Below are positions 39,041-47,959 of a stretch of DNA of 64,000 nt, piece by piece. Within the stretch, counting starts at the first letter, position 1. The number at the start of each line of letters is the position of its first letter. Below the pieces are notes generated by a model. It made no database searches. It was not told the DNA's origin and was given only the letters and a program-made list of their open reading frames with translations. Source of the DNA: JADJNY01 sp046349615 (GTDB lineage: Bacteria > Planctomycetota > UBA1135 > GCA-002686595); assembly GCA_046349615.1 (NCBI GenBank), contig JAXMBZ010000005.1, forward strand, positions 206,961 through 270,960. Direction: 5' to 3'. Both the position numbers and the translations under genes were made by a program.

Positions 39041-41350
39041 TCAGTCCTTGCCGTTCTGGGTGTCGGCGGCCTTCTGCTTCTCGGCGGCTTCGCGGGTCAT
39101 CTCGCGCAGGCGCGCCGGGTCGATGCCGACCGAATTCGCGTCGACCTCGCCGCGCGCGGGGCTCCGGTAGAGCGGGACCTCGAAGCCGCGCAGGTCGATG
39201 CCCTTCTCGTCCTTGCCGAAGCGCGGATCGATGACGCGGATGCGGTCGACGCCGATCGTGTCCGCGGCCTCGAGCTTCTTCTTGTAGGAGACCTCGGCGA
39301 GGTCGGCGAAGTCCTTGTCGCGCAGGATGTGCGGCGTCACGAAGAAGTAGAGCGTCGTGCGCTGCGCGGTGTCGCTGTCGCTGCGGAAGAGGAAGCCGAG
39401 GATCGGGATGTCGTCGACCCACGGGACGCCGCTGCGGCTCTTCGTCTTGTTGTCCGTGACGATGCCGCCGATCACCATCGTGTCGCCGTCGGGGACGTTG
39501 ACCGTCGTGTCGATCGTGCGCGTCGTCTTCGGCGGGGGGATCGCGCCGCTGACCTGGCCGGTGAAGTTCGAGACCTCGAGCGAGACCTTGAGGCGCAGGT
39601 AGCGGCTCGCGCTGATCGTCGGCGAGATCTGCATCGTGATGCCGGCGTTCACGTAGTCGCGGAAGTTCTCCTGCGTCTGGCCGCCGACGCCGCCCGTCGC
39701 GGTGACCTGCGTGGTCGGCTGCTCGTCCTTGCTGACGACCTTCGCGCTGCCGTTGTTGTTGACGAGCACCGAAGGGATGTTGAGCACGTTCGAGTCGCGG
39801 CGGCCCTTCAACGCGCCGAGCAGGATCGGCAGGTTGAACTCGCTGCCGCGCAGGATGCCGGCCGTGATCCCCTGCGGCGGCGCGCCGTCGCCCGAGATGT
39901 TCGGCACGCGCACGTCGGGCACGCCGTCGTTGTTCGTGTCCTGGAACGTCGACAGTCCGAAGCTCGTCACGCCGAACGAGCCCGGCAGGTTCGCGCCGCC
40001 GAGTTCGACCGCGAGGTTGAGCGAGTCCTGGCCGGAGAGCTCGATCAGCGCCGTCTCGATCAGCACCTGGTCCTGGCGGTGGTCGAGGCGCTTGATCAAC
40101 TCGCGCACTTCGTCGAAGCGCGTGCGGTTCGCGGCGATCAAGAGCGAGTTCGTCACCTTGTCGGCGACGACGACGATCTCGTTGCGGCCGCTGCTCGTGG
40201 ACGAGGCCGCGGCGCCGCCGGGGCGGTTGCCGGTCACGTTGCCGGGGCCGGTGGGGGCGACGCGCTGCGCGTCCTTGATGAAGTCGTCGAGCGTCTTCGC
40301 GAGGTCTTCCGCGGCGACGTTCTCGAGGCTGTAGATGTGGTACGTGCGCTCGGTCTGCGGTTCGTCGACGTCGAGGCGCGCGACGAGCTCCTTGATGCGC
40401 GGCATGTCCTCGCGCATCGCCATGACGATCAGCGAGTTCGTGCGCGGATCGGTCATGATCTTCGTCTCGCCCTGGCCCTGCTGCAGCGGAGCGGTGACGC
40501 CCTGGCCGGCGTTCGGATTCGCGCCCGCGCGGCCCTGGAGCGCGCGCTTCGACGCGTCGAGCAGCTCCTCGACGAGGCTCGCGATGTCGTCCGCCGCGGC
40601 GAACTCGAGCTTGATGATGTCGAACTCGGGCGGCTCGACCGTCGTCTTCGACGCGGCGTCGACGAAGTGGAGCATGCGCACGATCGACGCGACGTTGCTG
40701 CCGAAGCCCGTGATGATCAGCGAGTTCGCGCCGACCGGGATGATCTGCTGCGTGTTCGCGTCGGTGAACATCGTGCGCATCGAGTTCGACAGCGTGCGCA
40801 CGTCCGTGTTCGGGAGGTCGATCACCGTCGTGATCAGCGTCGCGGGCTGATCGGCGAAGCGCTCGATGTCCTCGGGCTGGACGTAGGTCGCGTCGTTGCG
40901 CACCTGCGGTCCGCCGGTACGACCGCCCGCCTGCAAGCTCTGGATCAGCACGACGGACAGGTGGTCCGGGCCGATCTTGATGCAGACGAAGTCGTTGATG
41001 ATCATCATGATCTGGAAGAACGAGTAGAAGTCGCTCTTCGGGATCCGCTTCGGTCCGAACATGCGCAGCGGCGAGTTCTTCAGCACGCCCGCGGTGTCCT
41101 TCGTGTACGTGAAGTTGATGCCGGTGACCTCCTGGCAGATCTTCACGAACTGATCGAGCTTCATGCCCTCCTGGTCGTCCGTCTCGTCGAACGTGAGGAC
41201 GTAGAAGTCGCCGACCTCCTGGATCGGCGGCACCTTGCCGCCCTGGGTCCCGGCGGTGCCCTGGGCCGAGGTCCCCTGGCCGGCGGGCGGGTTCTGCGTG
41301 AGCGGGACGCTCGAGGCGAGCAGGGGGAGCGCGGCGAGGAGGGCGATCAT
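39041..41350 (-). CDS. gspD: Secretin GspD
   Basis: 769 aa, ATG 41350. Signal-like start MIALLAALPLLASS. Several N-domains (VIDLPNTDVRTLSNSM.., FAAADDIASLVEELLDA.., YSLENVAAEDLAKTLDDF..) with Gly/Pro/Gln linkers precede the secretin barrel: VLIETALIELSGQDSLNLAVELG, IPSVLVNNNGSAKVV, the VPDGDTMVIGGIV..SGVPWVDDIPILGFLF block and FFVTPHILRD. A C-terminal extension of about 90 residues follows, perhaps a pilotin-binding or S-domain equivalent. It is the first gene of the gspDEFGHIJ operon. gspC, K, L, M, N and O are not in the cluster. Confidence 0.94.
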   Translation of the reverse strand: MIALLAALPLLASSVPLTQNPPAGQGTSAQGTAGTQGGKVPPIQEVGDFYVLTFDETDDQEGMKLDQFVKICQEVTGINFTYTKDTAGVLKNSPLRMFGPKRIPKSDFYSFFQIMMIINDFVCIKIGPDHLSVVLIQSLQAGGRTGGPQVRNDATYVQPEDIERFADQPATLITTVIDLPNTDVRTLSNSMRTMFTDANTQQIIPVGANSLIITGFGSNVASIVRMLHFVDAASKTTVEPPEFDIIKLEFAAADDIASLVEELLDASKRALQGRAGANPNAGQGVTAPLQQGQGETKIMTDPRTNSLIVMAMREDMPRIKELVARLDVDEPQTERTYHIYSLENVAAEDLAKTLDDFIKDAQRVAPTGPGNVTGNRPGGAAASSTSSGRNEIVVVADKVTNSLLIAANRTRFDEVRELIKRLDHRQDQVLIETALIELSGQDSLNLAVELGGANLPGSFGVTSFGLSTFQDTNNDGVPDVRVPNISGDGAPPQGITAGILRGSEFNLPILLGALKGRRDSNVLNIPSVLVNNNGSAKVVSKDEQPTTQVTATGGVGGQTQENFRDYVNAGITMQISPTISASRYLRLKVSLEVSNFTGQVSGAIPPPKTTRTIDTTVNVPDGDTMVIGGIVTDNKTKSRSGVPWVDDIPILGFLFRSDSDTAQRTTLYFFVTPHILRDKDFADLAEVSYKKKLEAADTIGVDRIRVIDPRFGKDEKGIDLRGFEVPLYRSPARGEVDANSVGIDPARLREMTREAAEKQKAADTQNGKD

Positions 41351-41620
41351 GGTCTCTGGGGTGGGCCTGGTTTGGTCTTATCCCGTTGGAACCGTGCGAG
41401 TTAGGCGCCGATTCCGAAGGCGGGTTCGCACTCTAGGGAGAGCGCTCCCGGGAGTCAAACCGAGAGGCGGCAAACTCTTCCCACGGAGAGCGGCGCGCGT
41501 GGGACGTCCTCCGCGCGCGAAACTTCCCGGGGAGAGCCCGCTTCGACCGTTCTCGGCGAGGACTCGAGCCCGGAGCGGCGGCGCGCGCGCTCCGACTTCC
41601 CAAGCCGGAGAGCGCCTCGC

Positions 41621-41626
41621 TATGCT
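41621..41626 (+). promoter_or_regulatory. Candidate -10 box (TATGCT) for EIIA-like gene
   Basis: TATGCT lies 10 bp before ATG 41637, giving a nearly leaderless transcript. The 286-bp gap upstream is shared with divergent gspD. Confidence 0.3.
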
Positions 41627-41636
41627 GCGCGGCTCC

Positions 41637-42113
41637 ATGCGCCTCTCGGAACTCTTCCCGGTCGAGGACGTCCTCGTTCGCTTCCAACCGGGCGACAAGT
41701 GGGACGCGATCCGTCGGCTGGTCGACCACCTCGTCCAGCGCGGTCGGCTTTCGCCGAGCTCCGCGACCGGGATCGTCGAAGCCGTGCTCAACCGCGAGCG
41801 GTCGATGTCGACGGGCATGGAGAACGGGATCGCGATCCCGCACGCCGCGGTCGACGGCGTCGAGCGCGTCGTCGCCTGTCTCGGCGTCGTCGACGGCGAG
41901 CGCGGGCTCGAGTTCAGCAGCATCGACGGCAAGCCGACGCGGATCGTGATCCTGCTCGTGATCCCGCGCGCGCAGAAGCTGCTCCACATCCGCACCCTGG
42001 CGGACATCTGCCGCGTCGTGTCGCGCGAGAACGTGCGCGAGCATCTGCTCGCCGCGAAGACCGCCGAGGAAGCCTGGGCTGCACTGGCCGAGGGCGACGC
42101 CGCGCGGCGCTGA
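41637..42113 (+). CDS. PTS EIIA-like (fructose/nitrogen type) protein
   Basis: 158 aa. ATG 41637 (MRLSELFPVEDVLV) is preferred over in-frame ATG 41622 because family members start with M.L.dll.. The EIIA type-2 fold signature is STGMENGIAIPHA, with the phosphoacceptor histidine at H69, followed by VIPRAQKLLHIRTLADICRV. No EIIB or EIIC gene is adjacent, so it is more likely a regulatory EIIA (PtsN-like) than a sugar transporter part. Target unknown. It is divergent from gspD. Confidence 0.85.
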   Translation: MRLSELFPVEDVLVRFQPGDKWDAIRRLVDHLVQRGRLSPSSATGIVEAVLNRERSMSTGMENGIAIPHAAVDGVERVVACLGVVDGERGLEFSSIDGKPTRIVILLVIPRAQKLLHIRTLADICRVVSRENVREHLLAAKTAEEAWAALAEGDAARR

Positions 42114-42144
42114 GGCCGCGCCGTCGCGGGCGGAGTCGAACCGC

Positions 42145-45009
42145 GTGCGCTTCCTTTCCTGGCTCGCCGCGGCGCTCGCCGGTGCGGCCGGGCTCGGCTT
42201 CGAGGCGCTCTTGATCGGCGCGTCGGGCGCATGCCTCGGGTACGCGTCGTCGGCGGCGATCGGGCTCGCGACGTTCCTCGCGGCCTGGGCCGCGGGTGCG
42301 TGGACCGCGGGACGCGTCGCGCCGCGTCCGGCGCGCCTCGTCGGCGTCGGGCTCGCGCTCGCGGGGGCGGGAGTGGTCGGCACGGCAGCGATCCTGCGCG
42401 TCGGCGGCTCCGCGGCGCCGTTCTTCGCGGCCGCCGCCGTCGCGCTTGCGTCGATCGCGCTCGTCGCGTTCCTCCAAGGTCTGCTCCTGCCGTGGATCGC
42501 CGCCGCCGAGCGAGCGCGCGGTCGAGCGCGCGACGTCGCGGCGCTCTTCGCGGCGAACCTCGCGGGCTCGGCGCTCGGCGCAGAACTCGTCGCGGGCGAC
42601 CTCGTCGGCCACCACGGACGCCTCGTCGCCGCGGCGGTCGCGGGCGGGCTCGCGCTGTCCGCGGCCGCGCTCGCGGCGCGCCTCGTCGCGGCGTCGAACG
42701 GCGCGAGCGAGTGGAGCGCGCCGAGCGCACCGAGTGCGCCGAGTGCACCGAGTGCACCGAGTGCGCCGAGTGCGCCGAGTGCGGCGAGTGCGCCGAGTGC
42801 GGCAAGCGGGACGAGCACATCGAGTGCGTCGAGCACGTCGAACGCGCCGAGCGGATCGAAGGCGTCGAAGCGCGCCTCCGCGAGCGAGGCTGCGGCCGAC
42901 GCCGGCGCGTCGACGTCGGCCTCGAGCGCGGTGACGAGCGCCGCACCGCTCGCGTTCTCCCGCGCGGCGCTCGTCGTCGGGCTCGCGACGGGAGCCGTCG
43001 CGATCTTCGAGTGGACCGGCCTGCGCCTGTGCGCGCTCTGGCTCGGCGGGATGGAACCCGCGTTGCGCGCGGCGCTCGTCGCGGCGCTCGTCGCGCTCGC
43101 GCTCGGCGCCGCCGTCCTGCCGCGCGCGCTCCCGCGCGGCGCGCGCGGCGTCCTCCTCGCGCTCCTCCTCGCCGCGCTCGGCGCCGCATGGTTCGCGGAC
43201 TTCGGCCGCGCGCTGGGCGAGGTCGACCCGCCGGGCGATGCGCTCGCGGGCGTGCTCGTCGCGCTCGTGATCGTCGGGCCTCCGCTGTTCGCGCTCGGCG
43301 CGCTCGTGCCGCTCGTGCACCGCGCGCTCGCCGAACCGACGCCGGCGGCGCTCGGGCGCTTGCTCCTGCACGAAGCGTGGGGTGCGGGGCTCGCGATCCC
43401 GCTCGCGCACTTCGTGCTCGTGCCGCGCGGAGGGCTCGCGCTCGCCGCGGCGGGCGCGGTGCTCCTGCTCGCCTTCGCCGGGCTCGCCGCCGGGCGCGCG
43501 ACCCCGCGGCTCGCCGCGCTCTTGCTCGTCGTGTGCGGCGCGAGCGCCGCGCGCCTGCTCCTCGCTCCGCCGCTCTCGAGCACGGCGCCCGCGTACGAGA
43601 ATCCGGCGCTGCAGGTGCTCTCGCTCCGCGAGGACCGCGAGTTCGCCGTCGCCGTCGTCGACGACGGCGTCCGCGGCGAGCGCACGCTCTTCACGGACGG
43701 CTTTCGCGCGGCGGGCACGGGGCGCGAATACCGCTACATGCAGGTGCTCGGACACCTCCCGGTGCTCCTGCACCCGAATCCGAGGCGCGTCGCGGTCCTC
43801 GCGCTCGGTACCGGCACGACGCTCGGCGCCGTCGCCGCGCATCCCGAGGTCGCGTCGATCGACGTGCTCGAGATCGCGCCCGCGGTCGTCGACGCCGCGC
43901 CGTACTTCGAGGCGAAGAACGGCGGCGTGCTCGCGCGCGAACCCGAGCGCGTCCACGTGCGCCTCGGCGACGGACGGCGCACGCTCGCCGATTCGCCGAG
44001 CGCGTACGACGTCGTGACGATGGAGCCGTTGCTCCCCGACTCGCCGTTCGGCGCCTACCTCTACACGCGCGAGTTCTACGCCGTCGCGCGGCGCGCGCTG
44101 CGTCCGGGCGGGCTCCTCTGTCAGTGGATCCCGCCGCACGCGCTCGAGCCCGTCACCTTCGACGCCGTCGTCGAGTCGTTCGCCGCGTCGTTCCCGTGGT
44201 CGGGTGTGTGGCTCGCGGGGACGCAGGTCGTGCTCGTCGGCGGCGATGCGGAGCCCGCGCTCGCGGACGCGCGCTTCCCGCCGGCGGGGGACCTCCGCTC
44301 GAAGCTCGCGGCGCTCGGTCTGGATTCTCCCGCCGGGGTCGCGGCGCGGTGGATCGGTCCGCCGCCGAGGACGGGACTCGCCCGCGCGCTCACCGACGAG
44401 GATCCGTGGATCGTCCATCGCCCGCGTCGGCGCGGCGTCGTGCTGCTCGGCGACCTGCCCGCGAACCTCGCGCGGCTCGCGATGGAACGCGCGGAGCTCT
44501 CCTCCGCGTGGGCGTCGGCGGTCGGCGCGGGCGGCCTCGCGTTGCGCGACGCGCTCGACCACCTGCACCGCGCGCGCCGGCTCCACGCCGCGGAAGAAGC
44601 GGCCCAGCGCGGCGGCGCGCGGGTCGCGTCGACGACGACGGCCGAAGCGGAGCTCGTTCGCGCGCGCCAGGACGCGCGCCGCGACCCCGAAGTCGTCGAG
44701 CTCGACGAGGAACGCTCGTTCCTCGACGCCGTGCGCCGCGGCGTCGCCGCGCTCGGCGGCGGGAGCGCGATGGACGCGCAGCTCGCGCTCGAGCGCGCGG
44801 CCGAGCTCCGCCCCGAACGCGCCGACGTCGCGCTCTACCTCGCCGTCGCACGCGAACGCGCGGGCGACCCCGACGCGCGCGCGGCGCTCGAGCGCGCCGC
44901 GGCGCTCTGTCCCGGTCTCGCGCGGACGCCCGAGGGGCTTCGCGGGCGCTCGCTCGGGCTCTCGGATGCCGCCTGGGCCCACCTCGTGGAGCGCGCGCAG
45001 CGACGCTGA
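42145..45009 (+). CDS. Membrane protein fused to spermidine-synthase-like domain
   Basis: 954 aa from GTG 42145. The N-terminal half has about a dozen hydrophobic helices interrupted by a long Ala/Pro/Ser repeat (about residues 190-265). The C-terminal half has the spermidine-synthase-like Rossmann domain: VAVLALGTGTTLGAVAAHP, IDVLEIAPAVVDAAPYF, LGDGRRTLA and YDVVTMEPLLPDSPFGAYLY. The polyamine-synthase catalytic motif D(S/V)xDP is replaced by MEPLLP, so true spermidine synthesis is doubtful. A TPR-like helical end follows (ALERAAELRPERADVALYLAVARERAGD). The layout matches the fused MFS/spermidine synthase-like proteins of planctomycetes; substrate unknown. Confidence 0.75.
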   Translation: MRFLSWLAAALAGAAGLGFEALLIGASGACLGYASSAAIGLATFLAAWAAGAWTAGRVAPRPARLVGVGLALAGAGVVGTAAILRVGGSAAPFFAAAAVALASIALVAFLQGLLLPWIAAAERARGRARDVAALFAANLAGSALGAELVAGDLVGHHGRLVAAAVAGGLALSAAALAARLVAASNGASEWSAPSAPSAPSAPSAPSAPSAPSAASAPSAASGTSTSSASSTSNAPSGSKASKRASASEAAADAGASTSASSAVTSAAPLAFSRAALVVGLATGAVAIFEWTGLRLCALWLGGMEPALRAALVAALVALALGAAVLPRALPRGARGVLLALLLAALGAAWFADFGRALGEVDPPGDALAGVLVALVIVGPPLFALGALVPLVHRALAEPTPAALGRLLLHEAWGAGLAIPLAHFVLVPRGGLALAAAGAVLLLAFAGLAAGRATPRLAALLLVVCGASAARLLLAPPLSSTAPAYENPALQVLSLREDREFAVAVVDDGVRGERTLFTDGFRAAGTGREYRYMQVLGHLPVLLHPNPRRVAVLALGTGTTLGAVAAHPEVASIDVLEIAPAVVDAAPYFEAKNGGVLAREPERVHVRLGDGRRTLADSPSAYDVVTMEPLLPDSPFGAYLYTREFYAVARRALRPGGLLCQWIPPHALEPVTFDAVVESFAASFPWSGVWLAGTQVVLVGGDAEPALADARFPPAGDLRSKLAALGLDSPAGVAARWIGPPPRTGLARALTDEDPWIVHRPRRRGVVLLGDLPANLARLAMERAELSSAWASAVGAGGLALRDALDHLHRARRLHAAEEAAQRGGARVASTTTAEAELVRARQDARRDPEVVELDEERSFLDAVRRGVAALGGGSAMDAQLALERAAELRPERADVALYLAVARERAGDPDARAALERAAALCPGLARTPEGLRGRSLGLSDAAWAHLVERAQRR
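42718..42807 (+). repeat. Ten 9-bp tandem repeats encoding Ala-Pro-Ser
   Basis: The unit is GCGCCGAGT with silent or single-base variants (GCACCGAGT, GCGGCGAGT). It stays in frame and extends a cytosolic or periplasmic loop of the membrane fusion protein. Looser Ser-rich repeats follow to about 42850. A likely length-variable minisatellite. Confidence 0.8.
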
Positions 45010-45237
45010 CCGGGGCGCCTGGTCCGCGACGCCGCGCCCGATCGGCGCGGCACGCGAGGGTGCCGCGTGTTGGAGTTCCGTTCAGCGTGGATTCCGGGGG
45101 GTGCACGCGAGGTCTTCGATCGGGATGATCGCGCAGGGCGCGCGGGGGGCGCGCCGGCGGGACGCGCGCACCAGCGCGCGCTCGTCGCCGACGCGCGGAG
45201 CGGCTCGACTCCGCGCACGACGCACGCTCACGAAGCC

Positions 45238-46734
45238 ATGCACACCACCGCACGACTCCTGCTCGCGGCCGGCCTCGCCGCGCCGTTCCTTCCCTCGACC
45301 GCGGCGGCGACTCCGTCCGTCCCGACGCCGATCGTGCGCGGCGAGACCGCGATCGACTTCGAGCGCGCCGCGCGCGCGTTCCTCGAGTCCCGCGGCGTGC
45401 GCGACGCGGCACCGACGGCGCTCAAGCTCGAGGACGTCGTCGCGAAGCACTTCGTGCGCGCACGCCTCGGCGCGTTCGAAGTCCTCTTCCCGAAGAACGG
45501 GCTCGCGCAGCGCGGGAACGACTTCAAGGAAGCGTGTCAGGCGCTCTTCGACGCGCATGCGCGCTGGCTCGACTGGCTCAAGCCCGCGGGCCGCGACCAG
45601 AAGGCGCTGCGCGACGACCTCGCGGCGGCGAGCGCGTGGGTGAAGGGCTGGAAGGCGCCGGCGCTCGGGAAGCTCGCGACGCAGGACGGCGCGGACCTGG
45701 AGGCGCTCCTCGGCGCGAACGAGGCGCAAAAGGCGGCGCTCGAGCGCCTCGCGAAGGCGATGCAGCACGGAGAAGCGCTCGGCCCCGCGCGCGAGACGGC
45801 GCAGAAGCTCGTGCTCTACCTGCTGCCGACGCGCCGCGACTTCCTCGAGTTCCTCGCGCTGATCGGCTGGCTCCAGCCCGACCAACGCGCGAACTACTGG
45901 CTCGACGCCGCCGCGGACTGGTCGCAGGCGCACTACAACGACGACCAGATCATCGCGCTCGAGTACTCCGTGCCGAACCGTCCGCCCGGCGTCTACGACC
46001 AGGGCATGGGCATGGCGAAGGACGACCCGACCGTGATGCAGCAGCAGGTCGTGCAGCTCGCGTTGAACGAGTTCTTCGACACGCAGTACCAGGGCCGCGT
46101 GCCGGGCGCGTTCGTGCAGGGACTCTCGATGAACCTCGTCATCGAGCAGTTCGGCGAGATCAGCACGCGCATCGACGGCGACCTGCGCGCGCGCGTCACC
46201 GGCAAGCGCGAGGTGTTCGTGCGCGGCGGCGCCAAGGACGGCGGACTGCTCTCGAAGAACTCCGCGGAGACGCGCTGGCGCGCCGAGCGCGGCAAGGACC
46301 ACTGGTTCAAGCTCCTCCGTCAGACGCAGAAGGAGGGCGAAGACCTCGACAAGACCGCGCGCAACAAGGCCGTGCTCTTCTCCGTGCGCAGCGACGACGG
46401 CGGGAAGCGCGAGCTCGTGAAGGCGCCGTTCCTCGGCGCGGCCGCGGCTGCGGGCAAGGCTCCCCCGGAAGCGTTCCAGGGCGACTTCGCCGAGTTCCTC
46501 CGCGCGTACAAGTCCGCGTTCATCGCGTGGCTCCAGACGAAGTCCGCGGCCGGTGAGAAGGTCTCGCGCGAGACGTTCGCGAAGCTGCTCTCGAAGCTCG
46601 CCGACCCGAATCTCTCCGGCGACTTCGAGGCCGTTTTCGCCGAGTTCTACGACAAGCAGCCGCTCTCGAACGCCGAATGCGACAAGGACTGCCTGGAGGG
46701 CGAGTTCCTGCTCTGGCTCCAGCGCCAGAAGTGA
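45238..46734 (+). CDS. Exported protein of unknown function
   Basis: 498 aa. ATG 45238 is chosen for its signal peptide (MHTTARLLLAAGLAAPFLPSTAAA); the frame is open upstream to 45067 without a credible start. The mature part is mostly helical and charged, with YLLPTRRDFLEFLALIGWLQPDQRANYW, NNDQ-like DDQIIALEYSVPNRPPG, VQLALNEFFDTQYQGRVPGAFVQGLSMNLVI and a C-terminal EFYDKQPLSNAECDKDCLEGEFL. No known catalytic motif. The QGLSMNLVIEQFGE segment is reminiscent of active-site helices of metallopeptidases but lacks HExxH. Function unknown. Confidence 0.6.
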   Translation: MHTTARLLLAAGLAAPFLPSTAAATPSVPTPIVRGETAIDFERAARAFLESRGVRDAAPTALKLEDVVAKHFVRARLGAFEVLFPKNGLAQRGNDFKEACQALFDAHARWLDWLKPAGRDQKALRDDLAAASAWVKGWKAPALGKLATQDGADLEALLGANEAQKAALERLAKAMQHGEALGPARETAQKLVLYLLPTRRDFLEFLALIGWLQPDQRANYWLDAAADWSQAHYNDDQIIALEYSVPNRPPGVYDQGMGMAKDDPTVMQQQVVQLALNEFFDTQYQGRVPGAFVQGLSMNLVIEQFGEISTRIDGDLRARVTGKREVFVRGGAKDGGLLSKNSAETRWRAERGKDHWFKLLRQTQKEGEDLDKTARNKAVLFSVRSDDGGKRELVKAPFLGAAAAAGKAPPEAFQGDFAEFLRAYKSAFIAWLQTKSAAGEKVSRETFAKLLSKLADPNLSGDFEAVFAEFYDKQPLSNAECDKDCLEGEFLLWLQRQK

Positions 46735-46771
46735 GCGAACGCTCGCGTCCTCTCGCGCGCGGTCGAGCGGG

Positions 46772-47872
46772 TCACGCCCACTCGACCGCGCGGCGTTCGA
46801 GGGCCGCGCGGATCTGCTCCGCGGTGCGGCGGTAGGCCTCGCGCGGTCCGCCGATCGGATCGCTGACGTTGCGGCCTTCGGGGTCGAGCAGCATCGCCGT
46901 GCCCGCGCGGTTCGCCGGCAGCCACGCGAGCAGCGCGTCGAGGTGCGACTGCGTCATGCAGTAGAGGCGGTCGAAGCGCTCGAGGTCCTCCCCCTGCACC
47001 GCGCGCGAACGGTGACCGCCGAGATCGTAGCCCCGGTCCGCGAGCACGCTCACGGCGTGCTTCGACGCGGGTTCGCCGACCGCGGCCTGCACTCCCATCG
47101 AGCGGACGACGAAGCCGAAGTCCTCGAGGGCGGACGGCGCGCAGCCGAGGCGCTCCGCGAGCACGAGCCGCGCGAGACCTTCCGCCATCGGGCTGCGGCA
47201 CGTGTTGCCCGTGCACACGAACGCGAGGCGCAGGCCGCCCGCCTGACGGAGTTGGCGCAGATCGATCAAGCCTTCGCGCAGGAGCGTGAGCTCGCCGCGT
47301 CCGACGCGCGCGACCGACGAGGGTTCGCCGAGGCGCGCGGGGCCGCCGTCGAGCACCAGCGCGGGCGCGTTCGCGAGCGCGCGGACCGCGGAAGCGGCGT
47401 CGCGCGCGAACTCGCCGTCCTGGACGTCGCAGCTCGTCACCGCGACGGGGAACGGGAGCGCGCCCAAGAGCCCCGCGGTCGCGCGGTGCGCGACGCAGCG
47501 CACTCCGATCCAGCCGCCCGCCTCGAGGAGCGGATGGCGCCCGTTCCCGGGCACGATCAGGGTCAGCGGCCCGGGCCAGTACTTCGCGACGATGCGGCGC
47601 ACGAAGGGCGACACGGGCGCGAGCTCGTCGAGCGCGGCGGGGTCGCCGACGTGCCACGTGAAGGGCTGCGCGCTCGTGCGCCGGCTCGCCGCACGCAGCG
47701 CCGCGAGCGGAGCCTCGCGGTCCGCGCGCGCCGCGACGCCGTACACCGTCTCCGTCGGGAGGACCACGAGCCCGCCCGCCTCGAGCGTCCGGCGCGCGGC
47801 GTCGACGACTTCGACGGTCGGCGGTTCGTCGCGAACCTCGAAAACGCGGGGCGTGGGGGGCGTGCGGCTCAT
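46772..47872 (-). CDS. YrdC/Sua5-like domain fused to low-MW phosphatase
   Basis: 366 aa. The N-terminal half is YrdC-like (GGLVVLPTETVYGVAARA at 33-50, PGPLTLIVPG), the fold that makes threonylcarbamoyl-AMP for tRNA t6A. The C-terminal half is a low-molecular-weight phosphatase with the P-loop FVCTGNTCRSPMAEGL (C220-R226, CX5R) and a late acidic LLDPEGRNVSDPIGG. The P-loop has Thr after Asn (CTGNTCR) as in Bacillus YwlE, a protein-arginine phosphatase, rather than the Ile of tyrosine phosphatases. In Bacillus ywlC (Sua5) and ywlE are separate neighbours; here they are one polypeptide. The YrdC half is somewhat divergent after residue 145. Confidence 0.85.
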   Translation of the reverse strand: MSRTPPTPRVFEVRDEPPTVEVVDAARRTLEAGGLVVLPTETVYGVAARADREAPLAALRAASRRTSAQPFTWHVGDPAALDELAPVSPFVRRIVAKYWPGPLTLIVPGNGRHPLLEAGGWIGVRCVAHRATAGLLGALPFPVAVTSCDVQDGEFARDAASAVRALANAPALVLDGGPARLGEPSSVARVGRGELTLLREGLIDLRQLRQAGGLRLAFVCTGNTCRSPMAEGLARLVLAERLGCAPSALEDFGFVVRSMGVQAAVGEPASKHAVSVLADRGYDLGGHRSRAVQGEDLERFDRLYCMTQSHLDALLAWLPANRAGTAMLLDPEGRNVSDPIGGPREAYRRTAEQIRAALERRAVEWA

Positions 47873-47903
47873 CCGGGGCGTGGTCGCGCGTGGAGCGCGT
47901 TGC

Positions 47904-47909
47904 TAGCCT
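47904..47909 (+). promoter_or_regulatory. Candidate -10 box (TAGCCT) for kinase-regulator pair
   Basis: TAGCCT lies 50 bp before ATG 47960, in the 87-bp gap divergent from the YrdC fusion gene. Confidence 0.3.
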
Positions 47910-47959
47910 ATCGGCCCCGCGCCGCGAACTGAAGCGAACGCGCCGCGCGGAAAGCGGTC

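Noticed and set aside
42131..42145. T-loop-like sequence GGTTCGACTCC on the minus strand
   Set aside because: T-stem pairing is incomplete, no acceptor or anticodon arms are found upstream, and it lies against the start of the membrane fusion gene.
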